Below, piece after piece: positions 1-11,235 of a DNA stretch of 64,000 nucleotides (the first letter of the stretch is position 1; each line of letters begins with the position of its first letter). The stretch comes from Armigeres subalbatus (lineage: Eukaryota; Arthropoda; Insecta; Diptera; Culicidae). The stretch is taken from positions 391,454,632 to 391,518,631 of the forward strand of contig NC_085141.1 in NCBI RefSeq assembly GCF_024139115.2. The letters are read 5' to 3'. The notes below the pieces were generated by a model. The model had not been told where the DNA came from. It ran no database searches and worked only from the letters and a program-made list of their open reading frames with translations. The position numbers and the translations under genes are program-made.

Positions 1-2
1 CA

Positions 3-296
3 TCGTCCCTTGTTCCTATTAGACAACTGACGGAAGAAGCACAAGAGTCGCGAAACAAGGACATCCGGAAATACAGAAAGGATCATACCAGGACATTCTC
101 AAGAACTCAAACCAACACCGATCTTTTGCACCGATAGCTGGAATCATCAGATCCGTTGATTACGGCTATCAGAGGATTTCCTAAGAAACCTGAACATCCA
201 TTGTCCGACGAAGCGACGCGAAGCGACTTATGGTCAAATCCGATGACTGACGATGATGGTGAAGAAAGCGAATTGAGCAACATTGCCAACCATTGA
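3..296 (+). pseudogene. Unrecognised ORF relic with one internal stop
   Basis: Frame 3 reads from the window edge with one in-frame TAG at 135-137 and a terminal TGA at 294-296. Visible peptide pieces are QLTEEAQESRNKDIRKY, then after the stop LESSDPLITAIRGFPKKPEH and an acidic tail. The charged, low-repeat composition looks protein-like, and it resembles C-terminal pieces I associate loosely with insect transposon-linked ORFs, but I cannot name the family. The start lies outside the window. I infer a decayed 3' end of a repeat-borne gene; a chance open frame remains possible. Confidence 0.35.
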
Positions 297-1254
297 TGGT
301 AACCGATTTCAAGATAATGAAAAAAACTATAATTATCCACAATCGCGTTATTTGGTTCAAGTTCACAATTCCGAAATACAAATTTGATACGTTAGAATGT
401 TTATTGCAAATTTGGTACATTTGATTTACTCCTCAATGGACAAGGTAAGTGATGCTTCAGTCTAACGGAACGGCTTGTTGAATTAACGTGATCGTGAGTT
501 GTGTTGCCAGATATTCTGTGAAAACAATCATATCCGAGTGAAAAAGTTTTTCATTCAATCTTATTTTTTGGAATGCAACGGAAAGCGATGGAAAGATAAT
601 TTTATGTGGATTATATAGAGCTTGTTTCATAGTTTTATTTGTGAAAATTTCAGACTGCGCAAACGTGCGCGTAGGAAGATAAGCAATGTAAAAGTCATGC
701 TTTTTTTAGGTCAATTCATAAACTATTCAGTCATTTTAAAAGATAAAAATAAACTTTTTTAATGAAATTGTGTATTTTTTCATGACGCACAAAACTCTAG
801 AACATTTTAAAATTGTACAAAAGCACCGCACTCTAGATCAATTTTTTGCTTTTATTTTGTTTTTCTCAACAGCTGACCCAAAATTGTGTTCTAATGATTT
901 TTTTACATTTCCCCGATAAATTCACCAACTTTTTGTATATACAAACCTTGCGAATCTCAAAACGAATCGATTAGGGAAAAAATCTTGCAAATCGGTCAAC
1001 CCGTTCGCGAGTTAAATCGTCAGGAAGGAAATCTCAACTCATTTTTATTATATAGATTATAAGAAAAGTCAATTTTGGTTCTCACTTGTAGGGGGATTAA
1101 TCCCCAATGTGACACTTCCATAAGAAAGGTGAAATTTTACAGATTTTTTGTTCTGAAGACAATAGCAAAAAAATACGTTTTCGAGGTCAAAACAATTTCG
1201 ATCAAGTTTTTTACAAATTTTCAACCGTGTGAGGCGGCGAAATCAATTAGTCGT
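297..1254. other. AT-rich DNA without recognised feature
   Basis: Both strands have only short open frames. I see no tandem repeat, inverted repeat or RNA-like fold that I could support. Confidence 0.5.
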
Positions 1255-1442
1255 GAAGCCAAGACACTCAGATGATTTGTCGTTATTTGATCAATTTGGA
1301 CGACAGCTAAAACATGCTGAAAGAAGCACACGAAGCAATCTGATTTAGCTGTTATGTAAATGGTTCGTATCGGTGGTTTCTAAAATTTTTAAAAAGTCAC
1401 GTAGGATGTTGGGTGTCCGAAATTTAACGTGGCCAGGCTTTA
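1255..1442. mobile_element. Degenerate MITE related to the copy at 38959-39158
   Basis: The right end, read on the minus strand, is TAAAGCC followed by CACGTTAAATTTCGGACAC. This matches the left end of the better preserved copy at 38.96 kb. The interior shares ATCAATTTGGAC, AAACATGCTGAAAG and the ATTCAGCTGT-like segment in the same order. The left end here is truncated to AGCC-AAGACACTCAG. It is short, non-coding and moved presumably by a DNA transposase supplied elsewhere. Confidence 0.55.
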
Positions 1443-1444
1443 TA

Positions 1445-2655
1445 TTAGACCTCTTCATGTTTTCAAAAAGTATCAAAAATTCAACCGGTCAGCCCAGAAT
1501 CACAATTCTTATGCTAAAATAAGTCTCCTGTCAAATTTTCATCTAATTCGGATAAAATTTCGAGGTGGCTCAAGTCGATTTAGTGTTTTTGGGCTATTTT
1601 CAATTTTGGAAAAAATCTAACAAGAGATATAAACGTCGAAAACTATCGCAACAACCTCTATATGGAAGCTTTGGGTGTGCTCTACAAGTCTTGTGAACAT
1701 TGCGATTCGTTCCGTTCACGTTTTGTCCATGTTAAAGTGATGTTCAAGCTTTTAAGTGCATAAAAAACTGTTTCCCCCAAAAGTCGTTGTTCTACAAAAT
1801 TCTTTAATTTATGACAAATGATTGCTGACAAATGACAAATGATTATATTATTATTCCTCTTTTTTCCCTGGAAATTTGAGGAATATAATTGTCAATGTGC
1901 GATTTATCGTTAAATTTTTAAAAATCAAAAGCTAAACATTTGTCATAAATTTGCACGCTGAGATTTCTTTAAACAAGTTGTTCAAACAAAGAAGCTTCGA
2001 TTTCACTTGTTACTACGATGCACTCAATGTTAAAAGAATGCAGACATATGGTGAAATTAACAAAATTTGGAAGTCGTTTGTTGTAAGCATCAAATATCAT
2101 ATGATTTGATTTATGTTTTGTTCGAACAACTTGTTTGAAGAAATCCTAACGTGCAAATTTATGACAAATGTTCAGCTTCTGATTTTTAAGAATTTAACGA
2201 TTAATCGCACAGTGACAATTATATTACTCAAATTTCCAGGGAAAAAAGAGGAATAATAATATAATAAATTAGCAATCATTTGTCGTAAATTCAAGAATTT
2301 TGTACAACAACGACTTGTGGGGAAACAGTATTTTTATGCACTTAAAAGCTTGAAAATCACTTTAACATGGGTAAAACGTGAACGGAACGAATCGCAATGT
2401 TCACAAGACTTGTAGAGCACACCCAAAGCTTCAGTATAGAGGTTGTTGCGATAGTTTTCGACGTTTAAATCTTTTGTTAGGTTTTTCCAAAATTGGAAAT
2501 AGCCCAAAACCACTAAATCGACTTGAGCCACCTCCAAAAATTATCTGAATTAGCTGAAAATTGCCCGGGAGGCTTATTTTAGCATAATAATTGTGATTCT
2601 GGGCTGACCGGTTGATCTTTTGATGCTTTTTGAAAACATGGAGCGGTCTACTTTA
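1445..2655. repeat. Fold-back repeat, about 1.2 kb
   Basis: The left arm, about 1445-2012, and the right arm, about 2116-2655, are reverse complements with modest divergence. For example CATGTTTTCAAAAAG, CAACCGGTCAGCCCAGAATC, GGTGGCTCAAGTCGATTTAG and TGGGTGTGCTCTACAAG on the left recur inverted on the right. A spacer of about 100 bp separates them. The open frames in the arms are mirror shadows and not genes. Outer ends are approximate and I could not fix a target duplication. Confidence 0.7.
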
Positions 2656-2879
2656 TATGCATAGCTGGAGCAGATATATGACGGATGCCCACTGCGGGTC
2701 GTCAGAACCAAGGTGAATACAAACAGGTGTAGCAGTATGCCAATTACATGATTCCGCCATCTTGGATTTTCATATGGGGCAGCCACCGAGTTTGTTTATG
2801 TTTTGCACTGAAAATGAATTTTTCACCCCCGCGCTAGTCTCTCCCATCTACTGTAGAAGTGAGTGAACCCTGATATAAG

Positions 2880-4640
2880 AACCCTGGTCAGAACGTCAAC
2901 GGTACCATGCACGCATAGGCAGGATAGGAGGAAAGCTTCAAACGGTGATCGGACCGGATAATCCGACCACTACCTTGTTCCAGTATTCCGGTGATCGAAG
3001 CCCTCGACGGTGTATAACCCGCGTCAAAGTTGAATGTCATTGCTAAACATTGGTCGACAACAAGAAGCACTAGCCTAAGACTTCGCGCAGCAGCTTGAAG
3101 TAGCACTTTCAACAGAGCAGTTAGGCGCAACTTCAATTAACGACGGCAGGAGAAATATTCGATCCGCCAATAGTAGCACCCTAACCACGGCACTATCTAC
3201 GATGTCCCAGAATCAGAGAAACAACTAGTACGCGTTCGGGACGAACCTCCAGGAAATCCTGGAGCAGATGGGAAGCTGAGATGTTCGGAGACATGGTGTT
3301 CATACACTACGGCGCTACGCTGGGGAGTCACCAAGATTTGGGAGGGTGAGGATTTGTCGCAGAAGTGAATTGATGGTGTAATGTGTTCTACAAACAAAAA
3401 GAGCGACAAGCTGGATTGTAGACTGTAGTATCTTCCTAATGTTATGCAGCCGACTAGCTCCAATTGCAAGAGAATTTGTGCGGCAGTAACAGGATTGATG
3501 GGCGAACGCTCCACCACGGACCAGATGTTCGCCGTATGCCAGATATTGCAGAAATGCCGCGGATACAACGTACCACACATCGTCTATTCATCGACTTCAG
3601 AGCCGCAAATGATACAATCGAACGAGATCAGTTCTGGCAGCTAATGCAGGAACACGAATTTCCGGATAAACTGATACGGTTGGCAAAGATGACGATGGAT
3701 CGGGTGAAGTGCGTAGTTTGAGTTTCAAACAAAGCCCCTGGAGTTGACCAACTACCAGTAGAGCTGTTTAAGCACGGTGGTGAGCCACTGGTTAGAGCGC
3801 TGCACTGGGTGATTACCAAGGTTTGGGAGGATGAGGTTCTGCCGCAGGAGTGGATGGAAGGTGTCGTGTGTCCCATCTACAAAAAAGGGCGATAAGCTGG
3901 ATTGTAGCAACTACCGCGCAATCACATTGCTGAACGCCGCCTACAAGGTACTCTCCCAAATTTTATACCGCCGACTAACACCAATTGCTAAGTCGAGTCA
4001 AGTACGAGACACTGAAGACGACCACACAGTTGTGGTCGAAATACGTATCTGCAAAGATATCGAAAATAATTGGTGGAATTAAATGGAGAGTACTTAATTC
4101 GTCTTAGACAGTTGAATACATTCCACTAAAAGAGCTTAATATATTTTTCTGACGAGTGGTACGATTTTCACGAAGTCAGTCCAGTTATTTGGTTTCGCCG
4201 ACGACATTGATATCATGGCACGTAACTTTGAGAGGATGGAGGAAGCCTACATCAGACTGAAAAGCGAAGCTAAACGGATTGGACTAGTCATCAACACGTC
4301 GAAGACGAAGTACATGATAGGAAGAGGCTCAAGAGAGGTCAATGTAAGCCACCCATCACGAGTTTCTATCGGTGGTGACGAAATCGAGGTGGTTGAAGAA
4401 TTCGTGTACTTGGGCTCACTGGTGACCGCCGATAACGATACCAGCAGAGAAATTTGAAGACGCATAGTGGCTGGAAATCGTACGTACTTTGGACTCCGCA
4501 AGACGCTCCGATCGAATAGAGTTCGCCGCCGTACCAAACTGACTATTTACAAAAAGGCGAAGTGCAGCCATGGCCCGAGCTGAATGGAGAAGACTTTTAT
4601 ATGCAGCACAATCCACTCCGGCCTTAGTCTGGTGATAAAT
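2880..4640 (+). pseudogene. Scrambled non-LTR reverse transcriptase relic (RTE-like)
   Basis: Broken pieces of one retrotransposon polymerase. At 3300-3720 a first piece runs from a decayed WGVTKIWEGEDLSQK through HRLFIDFRAANDTIERDQFW and FPDKLIRLAKMTMD, which is palm motif A and the following helix. At 3728-3990 a second piece steps back to NKAPGVDQLPVELFKHGGEP, then KKGDKLDCSNYRAITLLNAA. At 4170-4560 comes LFGFADDIDIMARNFERMEE, with the catalytic FADD, then IGLVINTSKTKYMIG and VVEEFVYLGSLVTADNDTS. Frameshifts and stops separate the pieces, and a SINE-like insertion splits the second. The order implies two overlapping truncated copies joined head to tail. The clade call rests on motif wording and is moderate. 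The portion before 3300 is only presumed part of it. Confidence 0.75.
3992..4151 (+). mobile_element. SINE-like insertion (TACGTATCTG family)
   Basis: It interrupts the reverse-transcriptase relic between the PIAK fragment and the FADD block. It opens GTCGAGTCAAGTACGAGACA, carries GTGGTCGAAATACGTATCTG, GGTGGAATTAAATGG and TTCGTCTTAGAC, and ends GAGCTTAATATATTTTTCTG. The copy at 28024-28189 has the same span on the other strand, so about 160 bp is probably full length. No clean target duplication is visible; CGAGT on both sides may be chance. Confidence 0.65.
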
Positions 4641-5510
4641 AAACAAAAGGGGTCTGTAGTATACGGCCGATACAAGTATTTGAAAAATTATGTCTCTTCC
4701 GCCCTCGACCCGTGTTCCAAGTGGGATTTTTAAAACATTCTTTAATAAAGCTGAGGGATTCTTAAATAAAACCACCCCCTCCCCCGATAGAAATAAGAAT
4801 TTAGGATAATTTTGACAGGCAGAAAAAAAGAATATTTCCTATCATCTTGTGTCTATTGTCACATTGACACTCATACAAATATGACTATTCTTGTCTAGTT
4901 TGGCATCAGCGCTATTCAGAAGCTAATAAAATAATATTTTGGCCAAATAATTTACTAAACAAAACATTCGAGAAACGATTTGCTTCATTAGGTATTATTC
5001 CATAAACATTAAACAATATCTGTTCAACATTTTGAGATGATAATATCTAAAATTATCTGTAAATGGTGTTTATTTATACAGTAAATATAAAAAATACGTA
5101 AAATGCACTTTGATGCTTATTTCATCCAAAAATCTCTTCAATTTCCAACTTCAACCTAGAAAATATGTAAGATGTCTTTTTATGGATCATGTTATAAAAT
5201 CTTGTTACACGCAACATTGGGTAAAGCTCTATAATTAAATACAGAATTATAATTTTTGTTTTCACTCAAAATCATTATTTAGCTTTCTAAAATCGATATT
5301 ATCACTTTTTGTGCATTGAATTTTAATTCACGATTTTGTCAATTTCTCACTTTGATTTTTTAGAATTTTGGTTTTATCCAATCAAATATTTTTTTGAATC
5401 TTTTAATTTTTTTTTTTGATTTTTCAACATAAGTATTTAGAGTTTAAAAATTCCTATTCTATGATGACTTATTGCAATTTTTTAAATTTTCAGGGTTATT
5501 TTTTTCATTT
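4641..5510. other. AT-rich DNA without recognised feature
   Basis: Homopolymer-rich, with no credible coding frame or repeat structure seen. Confidence 0.5.
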
Positions 5511-5520
5511 TCCGTGTAAC
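5511..5520. repeat. Target-site duplication of the Feilai SINE, left copy
   Basis: TCCGTGTAAC here is repeated at 5812-5821 immediately beyond the SINE head. Confidence 0.75.
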
Positions 5521-5811
5521 TTCTTCTTCATTGGCATTACATCCCCACACTGGGACATTGCCGCCTCGCAGCTTAGTGTTCATTAAGCACTTCCGCAGTT
5601 ATTAACTGCGAGGTTTCTAAGCCAGGATACCATTTCTGCATTCGTATATCATGAGGCTAACACGATGATACTTGTATGCCCAGGGTAGTCGAGACAATTT
5701 CCAATCCGAAAATTGCCTAGACCGGGCACCGGGATTCGAACCCAGCCACCCTCAGCATGGTCTTGCTTTGTAGCCGCGCATCTTACCGCACGGCTAAGGA
5801 GGGCCCCGCTC
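5521..5811 (-). mobile_element. Feilai-type tRNA-derived SINE
   Basis: Read on the minus strand, it opens with GGGGCCCTCCTTAGCCGTGC near 5807. The RNA polymerase III A-box-like TAGCCGTGCGGT is at 5785-5796, and a B box GGTTCGAATCC is at 5732-5742. The body includes CTCGACTACCCTGGGCATAC, and the tail is short AAGAAG repeats next to the target duplication. These are features of the Aedes Feilai family as I know it. A 10-bp flanking duplication supports complete, fairly recent insertion. It has no coding capacity and depends on a LINE for mobility. Confidence 0.88.
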
Positions 5812-5821
5812 TCCGTGTAAC

Positions 5822-6244
5822 GAGTTGGATAAATATTTTAGAGAGTAACATTCATCACTGTTATCTTCTATTGAATAATGTTAGTTGTAGGAAAATACTA
5901 AACTACGCATATTTCACTCTTCAAAGGTAAACAAGCGAAAACACAGAGGAACAAAATATTACTCAATTTTTAATGTTTTTTTTTTATAAATTTTCATTGA
6001 ACTTTATATTATTGATCGACATCAAAAACTTTTTGAAATCTGATCAATTTAAACAAAAAATAATCAAAATACCCCGTCTAAAGGCGGTCTTGGACATTAG
6101 AGGGTTAATTAAGCCTTTGGTCTCCTCTGTGTGTCATCCGTTAGCGCAGCAATATGAAAGTGTGAAACTTCTTGACTTTTCCTATTCCGTGGAAAACTAT
6201 GTTTCTGAACATTGACCTACCTTATACGGCGTTCCTGAAGGCCT
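5822..6244. other. No recognised feature
   Basis: An 80-codon open frame at 5973-6215 is AT-rich and starts in a lysine/phenylalanine-rich low-complexity stretch. I do not accept it as a gene. Confidence 0.5.
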
Positions 6245-6912
6245 TAAAAAGACTAACACTTACGGTGTTCGGGTCATATTGACCCGGATTTGACTTAGCA
6301 ATATCTCAGGTATTTCTCAGCCAAAATCACATGTTTATACACCCAAAATATTTGTCAGCACATAAATTTTTCGAAACTGACCTCAGAGTATTGATCGGCT
6401 ACACCTGCATCCTGTAATCGTTGGAGAAAGAATCGTCTGTTGGCCACTATTGATTTAATTGATGATTTGGACAACTTGGAACATACGGTTTGGACATATC
6501 TAAATTGTAAAACACGCGCAAGATCTGTAAGGGCCTGTATGGGCCTGTATTGCTATTGGCTCTGAAATCCAGAATGGGTTGGAGAACTTAGAACATCTGT
6601 AGAAATTTTGGTTACTTTCATTATTCGTCCATCTCATCACATTTATAAGAAAAAAAAACAGCAATGAAATCGTTCATACGCGATATTATTGTGTTATTTA
6701 CGTCCATATAAAAGAGGCCAAATAACGATCTTTCCTTCGACGAATCAAGGAGGTGGGTGTGGCCGATCAACAATTTTAGGTCAGTTTCGGAATGAGCTGA
6801 TTATTTTTATTTGATTATTCAGGTTATATGAACAATAAACATGTTAATTTGGCTGAGAAAAGCCTGAGATACTACTAACTCAAATCCAAATCACCGTAAG
6901 TGTGAGTTTTTA
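6245..6912. mobile_element. Fold-back MITE, about 670 bp
   Basis: The arms run inward from AAAAAGACTAACACTTACGG at the left and CCGTAAGTGTGAGTTTTTAG at the right. They share ATCTCAGG, TCTCAGCCAAA, ACATGTTTAT, CGAAACTGACCT and TTGATCGGC in inverted order over about 180 bp, leaving a spacer around 6435-6720. TA dinucleotides at both outer edges are compatible with a Tc1/mariner-type target. Non-coding. Confidence 0.72.
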
Positions 6913-9189
6913 GCACTGTAGGAAGGTAAGTAATATTGGATACAATAGTATGATCTTGTCTTCGTGTCTTCTGGAAAAAAAATCCGCCTATTTTTTATCA
7001 TTCTAATTTGTTTAAACAGTATTACATTGTCACCCCCAACAATGATATCTAGTTACTATGTGTAGCAAAATATCTTATATAAAACACTTCCCCTCAACGA
7101 TATATGCAATATAACAGACGATTTCGGATGCTGTGATTCGTCAGTTATGGCCTCAATTGCATGTGAGCTTGCGCAGTTCGTATACCATCACTCGTCAGCA
7201 TCCCGGTAAACAGCTCTTCCAAGGGTGAATCTTCCAATCCTGGAAGGCGGAATACGGTAGCACGCCATAGGGGAAAGGATACATTAAGAGTGTCGGATCT
7301 GAAAAGGAAGTCAATTTCACGTAATTTTTAGATTAGGGTGATTTTTCGGCTCACGCGCAATCCAGCCTCGAACGGCACAACCTTGGAGGGTGTGGAAGCA
7401 CATCGGTATATAATTGCACCTATGATGATGATCGTACCATGCCTTCTTGATATTGACTGCGGGGGAAAAATTGCTAGATGAAATCGATTTCCAGTGCCGA
7501 TAGTCAGTCGGCGAACGGAAAGAGGAAGGATAGGTGTTTTTAATTTGTTGCATTTTCGTTTTGCTCTTTTCGTATCCCTTGTTAGTTTTGACTGTTTTTG
7601 GGTTTCGTAAAGTAAATAAATTGAGGCCTTTGCGTGTAATAATTTCAGACCGAGTCAAGGCTGCGAGCAGGATTTCAAGGATAAGATGAAAGGGTAATTA
7701 TATGGATAGTAACAGCAACAACAGATGAAGGCTTATCTCCAGATTATCTCACGAATAACAAAATATTTGATGAACCATAAGGTCGATTCAATTGTAACAT
7801 AAACAAACATTGATAAAGGGCTGTTACATATGACAATGAAAATAATGAAATTCATATAATTGAAATATTCTAAATAATTCGTTTGCGATACTTATGTTGG
7901 TACACATTATCAATCTTACCATTAAACGTTAATTTTGAATTACCTCTAAAGTATTATGATATCGTCCATTATGCGAACCATTGAACGAAAAATACCTATA
8001 ACTAACCTATGACCTAGGATTATTTGTTGTTCTGTTCCAATTTTTGCAATCATATGTCTGAAAATAATTTAATCAGCATCATAACAAACAGACTGTTTTT
8101 CAAAACATTCCCCAGTCGTCAACTGTGTCTGTTTACCAAAATATTCCGCAATATGTATTTCCTTCGAGACAACTTTTTCCTTCGCTCGCACGTAGTGCCA
8201 GCCGCTCAGCCCATTCGCATCCCACGTGTCCGCCTGGGCAAAGTCACAACGTAGGTACTGTGTCTATGACCTACATTTTCGCACATACAAACAGTGCTAT
8301 GTAGATGTCGGATGCCACACCGCCAGCCCTTTATCACACATGGCTGTATTTTTGCTGCTTTTATTACATTACGAATCGCGCACCATTCAACAGTGGTTGA
8401 GAACGGTTGCGATTCGGATTTTATTACCAAGAAATTAAAGATCTAGCTTAGAATAGACGTCCATAGTTATTTTCATTTTTTTAACTTCCTTATATTTTAT
8501 ACCTACACTGAAGATGATTTACGATTGTTAAAGATTAATGGTATGAAACTTTTCATATAAGCGTAATTGATATTATTGATATTCGCAAAGCCAAGCTCTT
8601 AGCAAACATATTTTTGCTAAGATTTCAGTCAAAATGAATAATATTTGCCAGAATATAAATTTATCATATTGTTGAGCACGCAATTGTGCAGATTGTAGAT
8701 TGCGAAAACAAATGTGTTTGTAATGAAATAGTAATGAGTTATGTACGACTGAAGGTTCACATTCATTAAACCGTGAAGGGGCACAGACTGACTTATATAG
8801 GCAGACAAACGGGAATCTTTTATTATTTAACATTTATTTAAAATGCTCAGTCATGACAAAACACTTTACGGAGCCGCACGCATTATTATACAATTCTAGT
8901 TTTCAATATTTTCATTTGTTATCAATATAAAAATTCATCTGCTTAACATTAACCGCAGTTGCAATCCGAATCTAATCCTTAGCTATCAGGATTTGTATTT
9001 CATTCTTGTCGTCGATCCATTCGTACGATGCGATTCTGTATTTTATCTTCCCTCGGGGAAAGTCGGAAACGGTAACACAGTTCAGTTCAATCAAAGTTAA
9101 TTTCCTATTTCCGGGGATTAAACCACCCGACTTGGACATTAATTTACAATTTCGAATTCTAACAGTTACCTGCTAGAACTGATCAATTT
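6913..9189. other. No recognised feature
   Basis: A 113-codon minus-strand frame at 7317-7658 and a 76-codon plus-strand frame at 8024-8254 are the longest. Neither shows motifs, a repeat pattern or a signal I recognise. Moderately AT-rich. Confidence 0.45.
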
Positions 9190-9373
9190 GTACCTATTAT
9201 AGGGATAGAAGATGGAAACGGTATGAAAGCCCATTTCCAGTTCTAGCGATTGCTAGAACATGAGAAATATATGAAAAGATACAAAGTAGGAGGAATGGAA
9301 CGGGCCTGGGATTAAACCCACGACCTCCTGCGTATGAGGCAGAAGCGGTAGCCATATGACCACCAAGCCCGTT
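9190..9373 (-). mobile_element. Second tRNA-like SINE
   Basis: On the minus strand the sequence starts ACGGGCTTGGTGGTCATATG, followed by GGTCGTGGGTTTAATCCC at about 9308-9325, which resembles a tRNA B box. The 5' and 3' strands of this head can pair (CGGGC with GCCCG), as in a tRNA acceptor stem. The body then reads toward 9190 with GCTAGAACTGGAAATGGGC. It is unlike Feilai. The 3' end and target duplication are not certain. A real tRNA gene is unlikely because the head runs straight into the long body and lacks a clean cloverleaf. Confidence 0.55.
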
Positions 9374-9642
9374 AGGATCTATTTCTTTTTCAAAAAAATT
9401 CTGTTGTTAAATAACACTCTGTTGTTTATAGCACATATAGAACATCTGGGATTATCTTTTCCATCTAAAGGCTTCACTAAACTGATATAAATCTGATAGA
9501 AACCGGTCACGTACTACGTTTTTGACATCATGGATAACACTTTGGAGTCAGCGATCTCCGATGGTAGATCAGTAATCCGAAGTTTTTCCTCCAGTGACGG
9601 TGACCAGTGCATTCACAACAATAAGAAAAGATTAGAGTTTAC

Positions 9643-9653
9643 CATGCAAAGTT
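9643..9653. repeat. Target duplication, left copy (CATGCAAAGTT)
   Basis: The same 11 bp recur at 9864-9874 directly after the fold-back insertion. Confidence 0.8.
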
Positions 9654-9863
9654 CAGAAAAATATATTAAGCTCTTTTGGTGGAGTGTATTCAACCGTCTA
9701 AGACGAGTTGAGTACTCTCCATTTAATTCCGCCAATTATTTTCGATATCGATATCAGACACTGAAGACGGCTACACAGTTGTGGTCGAAATAGTATCTGC
9801 AAAGATAACGAAAATAATTGGTGGAATTAAATGGAGAATACTTAATTCGTCTTAGACGGTTGT
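9654..9863. mobile_element. Fold-back SINE-like insertion with 11-bp duplication
   Basis: The left half is the TACGTATCTG-family SINE-like sequence in minus orientation (CAGAAAAATATATTAAGC, CCGTCTAAGACGAGTTGAG). The right half is the same family in plus orientation (AGTTGTGGTCGAAATA, GGTGGAATTAAATGG, TTCGTCTTAGACGG). The transcript would therefore fold on itself. Exact 11-bp flanking duplications show it integrated as one piece. Confidence 0.78.
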
Positions 9864-9894
9864 CATGCAAAGTTATTAGCATTTTACGCAAATA

Positions 9895-10089
9895 GGGACA
9901 CGGCAGGTATTTCCGTCCATCGTCGTAGGGGCTAAAACCAACGAAAGCAACGTACATTTGCTAGAACTCCACTATAGCAGAACGTTTCTCCTGAGCTTAC
10001 GATTTGGTACGTATGAGTTTTACAAAAAAGCGTCTCTTTGATTGGTTTTCGAGACTATGACGAACAGACGAAAATACCTGCCGTGTCCC
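9895..10089. mobile_element. MITE, TA target, 195 bp
   Basis: Terminal inverted repeats GGGACACGGCAGGTATTTC and AAATACCTGCCGTGTCCC are flanked by TA at 9893-9894 and 10090-10091. The arms extend further with CGTCGTAGG-like and CTATGACGAACAG-like segments. Non-coding. Confidence 0.75.
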
Positions 10090-10113
10090 TATTATATGGA
10101 TGAATTTATTACT

Positions 10114-10632
10114 AGGGAATGAGTGCTAGTAATGGACCCCTTAACGACGGAAACTTACTTCAATCGCTTCGCTAGAGTAAGACTCATGACAAATTGCCAT
10201 TCTGCAGCACTAGATGACAAGCAACAGGTATCAGCATCGCGTTTCGTACATAACACATGATAAAACATTTATTTTTACTACTAAAATATTTATTTTAAAA
10301 TTATGTAGCCAGGTTGCCTATTATGGTCGTATTAAATATGGTCCCCGCATTTGATTTACATGTTCCATTTCCACATGTTCCTGTTGCCTATCATGGATCC
10401 CCCTTCTGTGCTAGTAATGGACCCTCTAGCGCGTTTACATTCATAAATTAGTTAATATAACTAAATTTTAGTCTCCCAGTACAAAACAATTGTATGGAAC
10501 TTCTACCCTGATAAGTGAAGCAACTGTATCCTACGGAAGTTTGCAGGAAATTGTAGATTCAAGCGTAAACTCTCGGTTTTTGTTAAGGGGGTCCATTATA
10601 CGCGCGGGGTCCATTACTAGCATTCACTTCCT
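10114..10632. mobile_element. TIR element, about 520 bp
   Basis: The ends are AGGGAATGAGTGCTAGTAAT and ATTACTAGCATTCACTTCCT, both running into GGACCCC or its complement. GCTAGTAATGGACCCT also occurs internally near 10410, so the terminal motif is repeated inside. No convincing target duplication. Non-coding. Confidence 0.6.
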
Positions 10633-11235
10633 ATTCTAGTGTAAAAGAAACGAAATTTGTTTTTGAGGTTATGTTAAAATGCACTTTCTTCGTTTGCATG
10701 TCATTATTTGTATCATGAGCTCTCATCGTGATTTATAATTACCCCAAAAACTTGAACAAATTTTCCGGCTAATGTTGTGTTTGCTACCGGTCGAAAATCC
10801 TTTCTCGAACATGTTTCTGTAATCTCCCTCTCGCAAAGCCATGAAGATTGAGACTCAATCTAAATCAGTGCCGTTGGTATTTTCTGAAAAACTTTAGATC
10901 ATGGCTACCTTCGGAACAACTATGGATCACTATCATATAACGCAGCATGTGGTTACTTTTTACCCCTAATTCTAACTCTAGTTGCGTACAGGGATTTTTC
11001 GTAAGACAATGATAGACCCATTCCCCTAAGCCATGACGTAATTTGCGCGCAGCCTCTATAAACTCTAGGTTACTTTAGACTTTTTGAAAACCGTCATCCA
11101 TATGGCCACATGGGTCGATGTTTGAATTTTGATGAAAGCTCGTACTGCACTCTTCGCTAATAGTATGTCAATATTGACTTCCGGTTTGTCACAAGAAGTC
11201 CCATAGGTTGTTCTCTTTTGCTCATAAGTACCTAC
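10633..11235. other. No recognised feature
   Basis: No motif, tandem pattern or inverted structure was identified. Confidence 0.45.

Noticed and set aside
7317..7658. 113-codon minus-strand frame
   Set aside because: No motif, no splice context and no codon pattern that I can defend; left uncalled.
9300..9373. Possible tRNA gene on the minus strand
   Set aside because: The B-box-like text is followed by a long SINE body, the cloverleaf is imperfect and there is no terminator T-run at the expected place.
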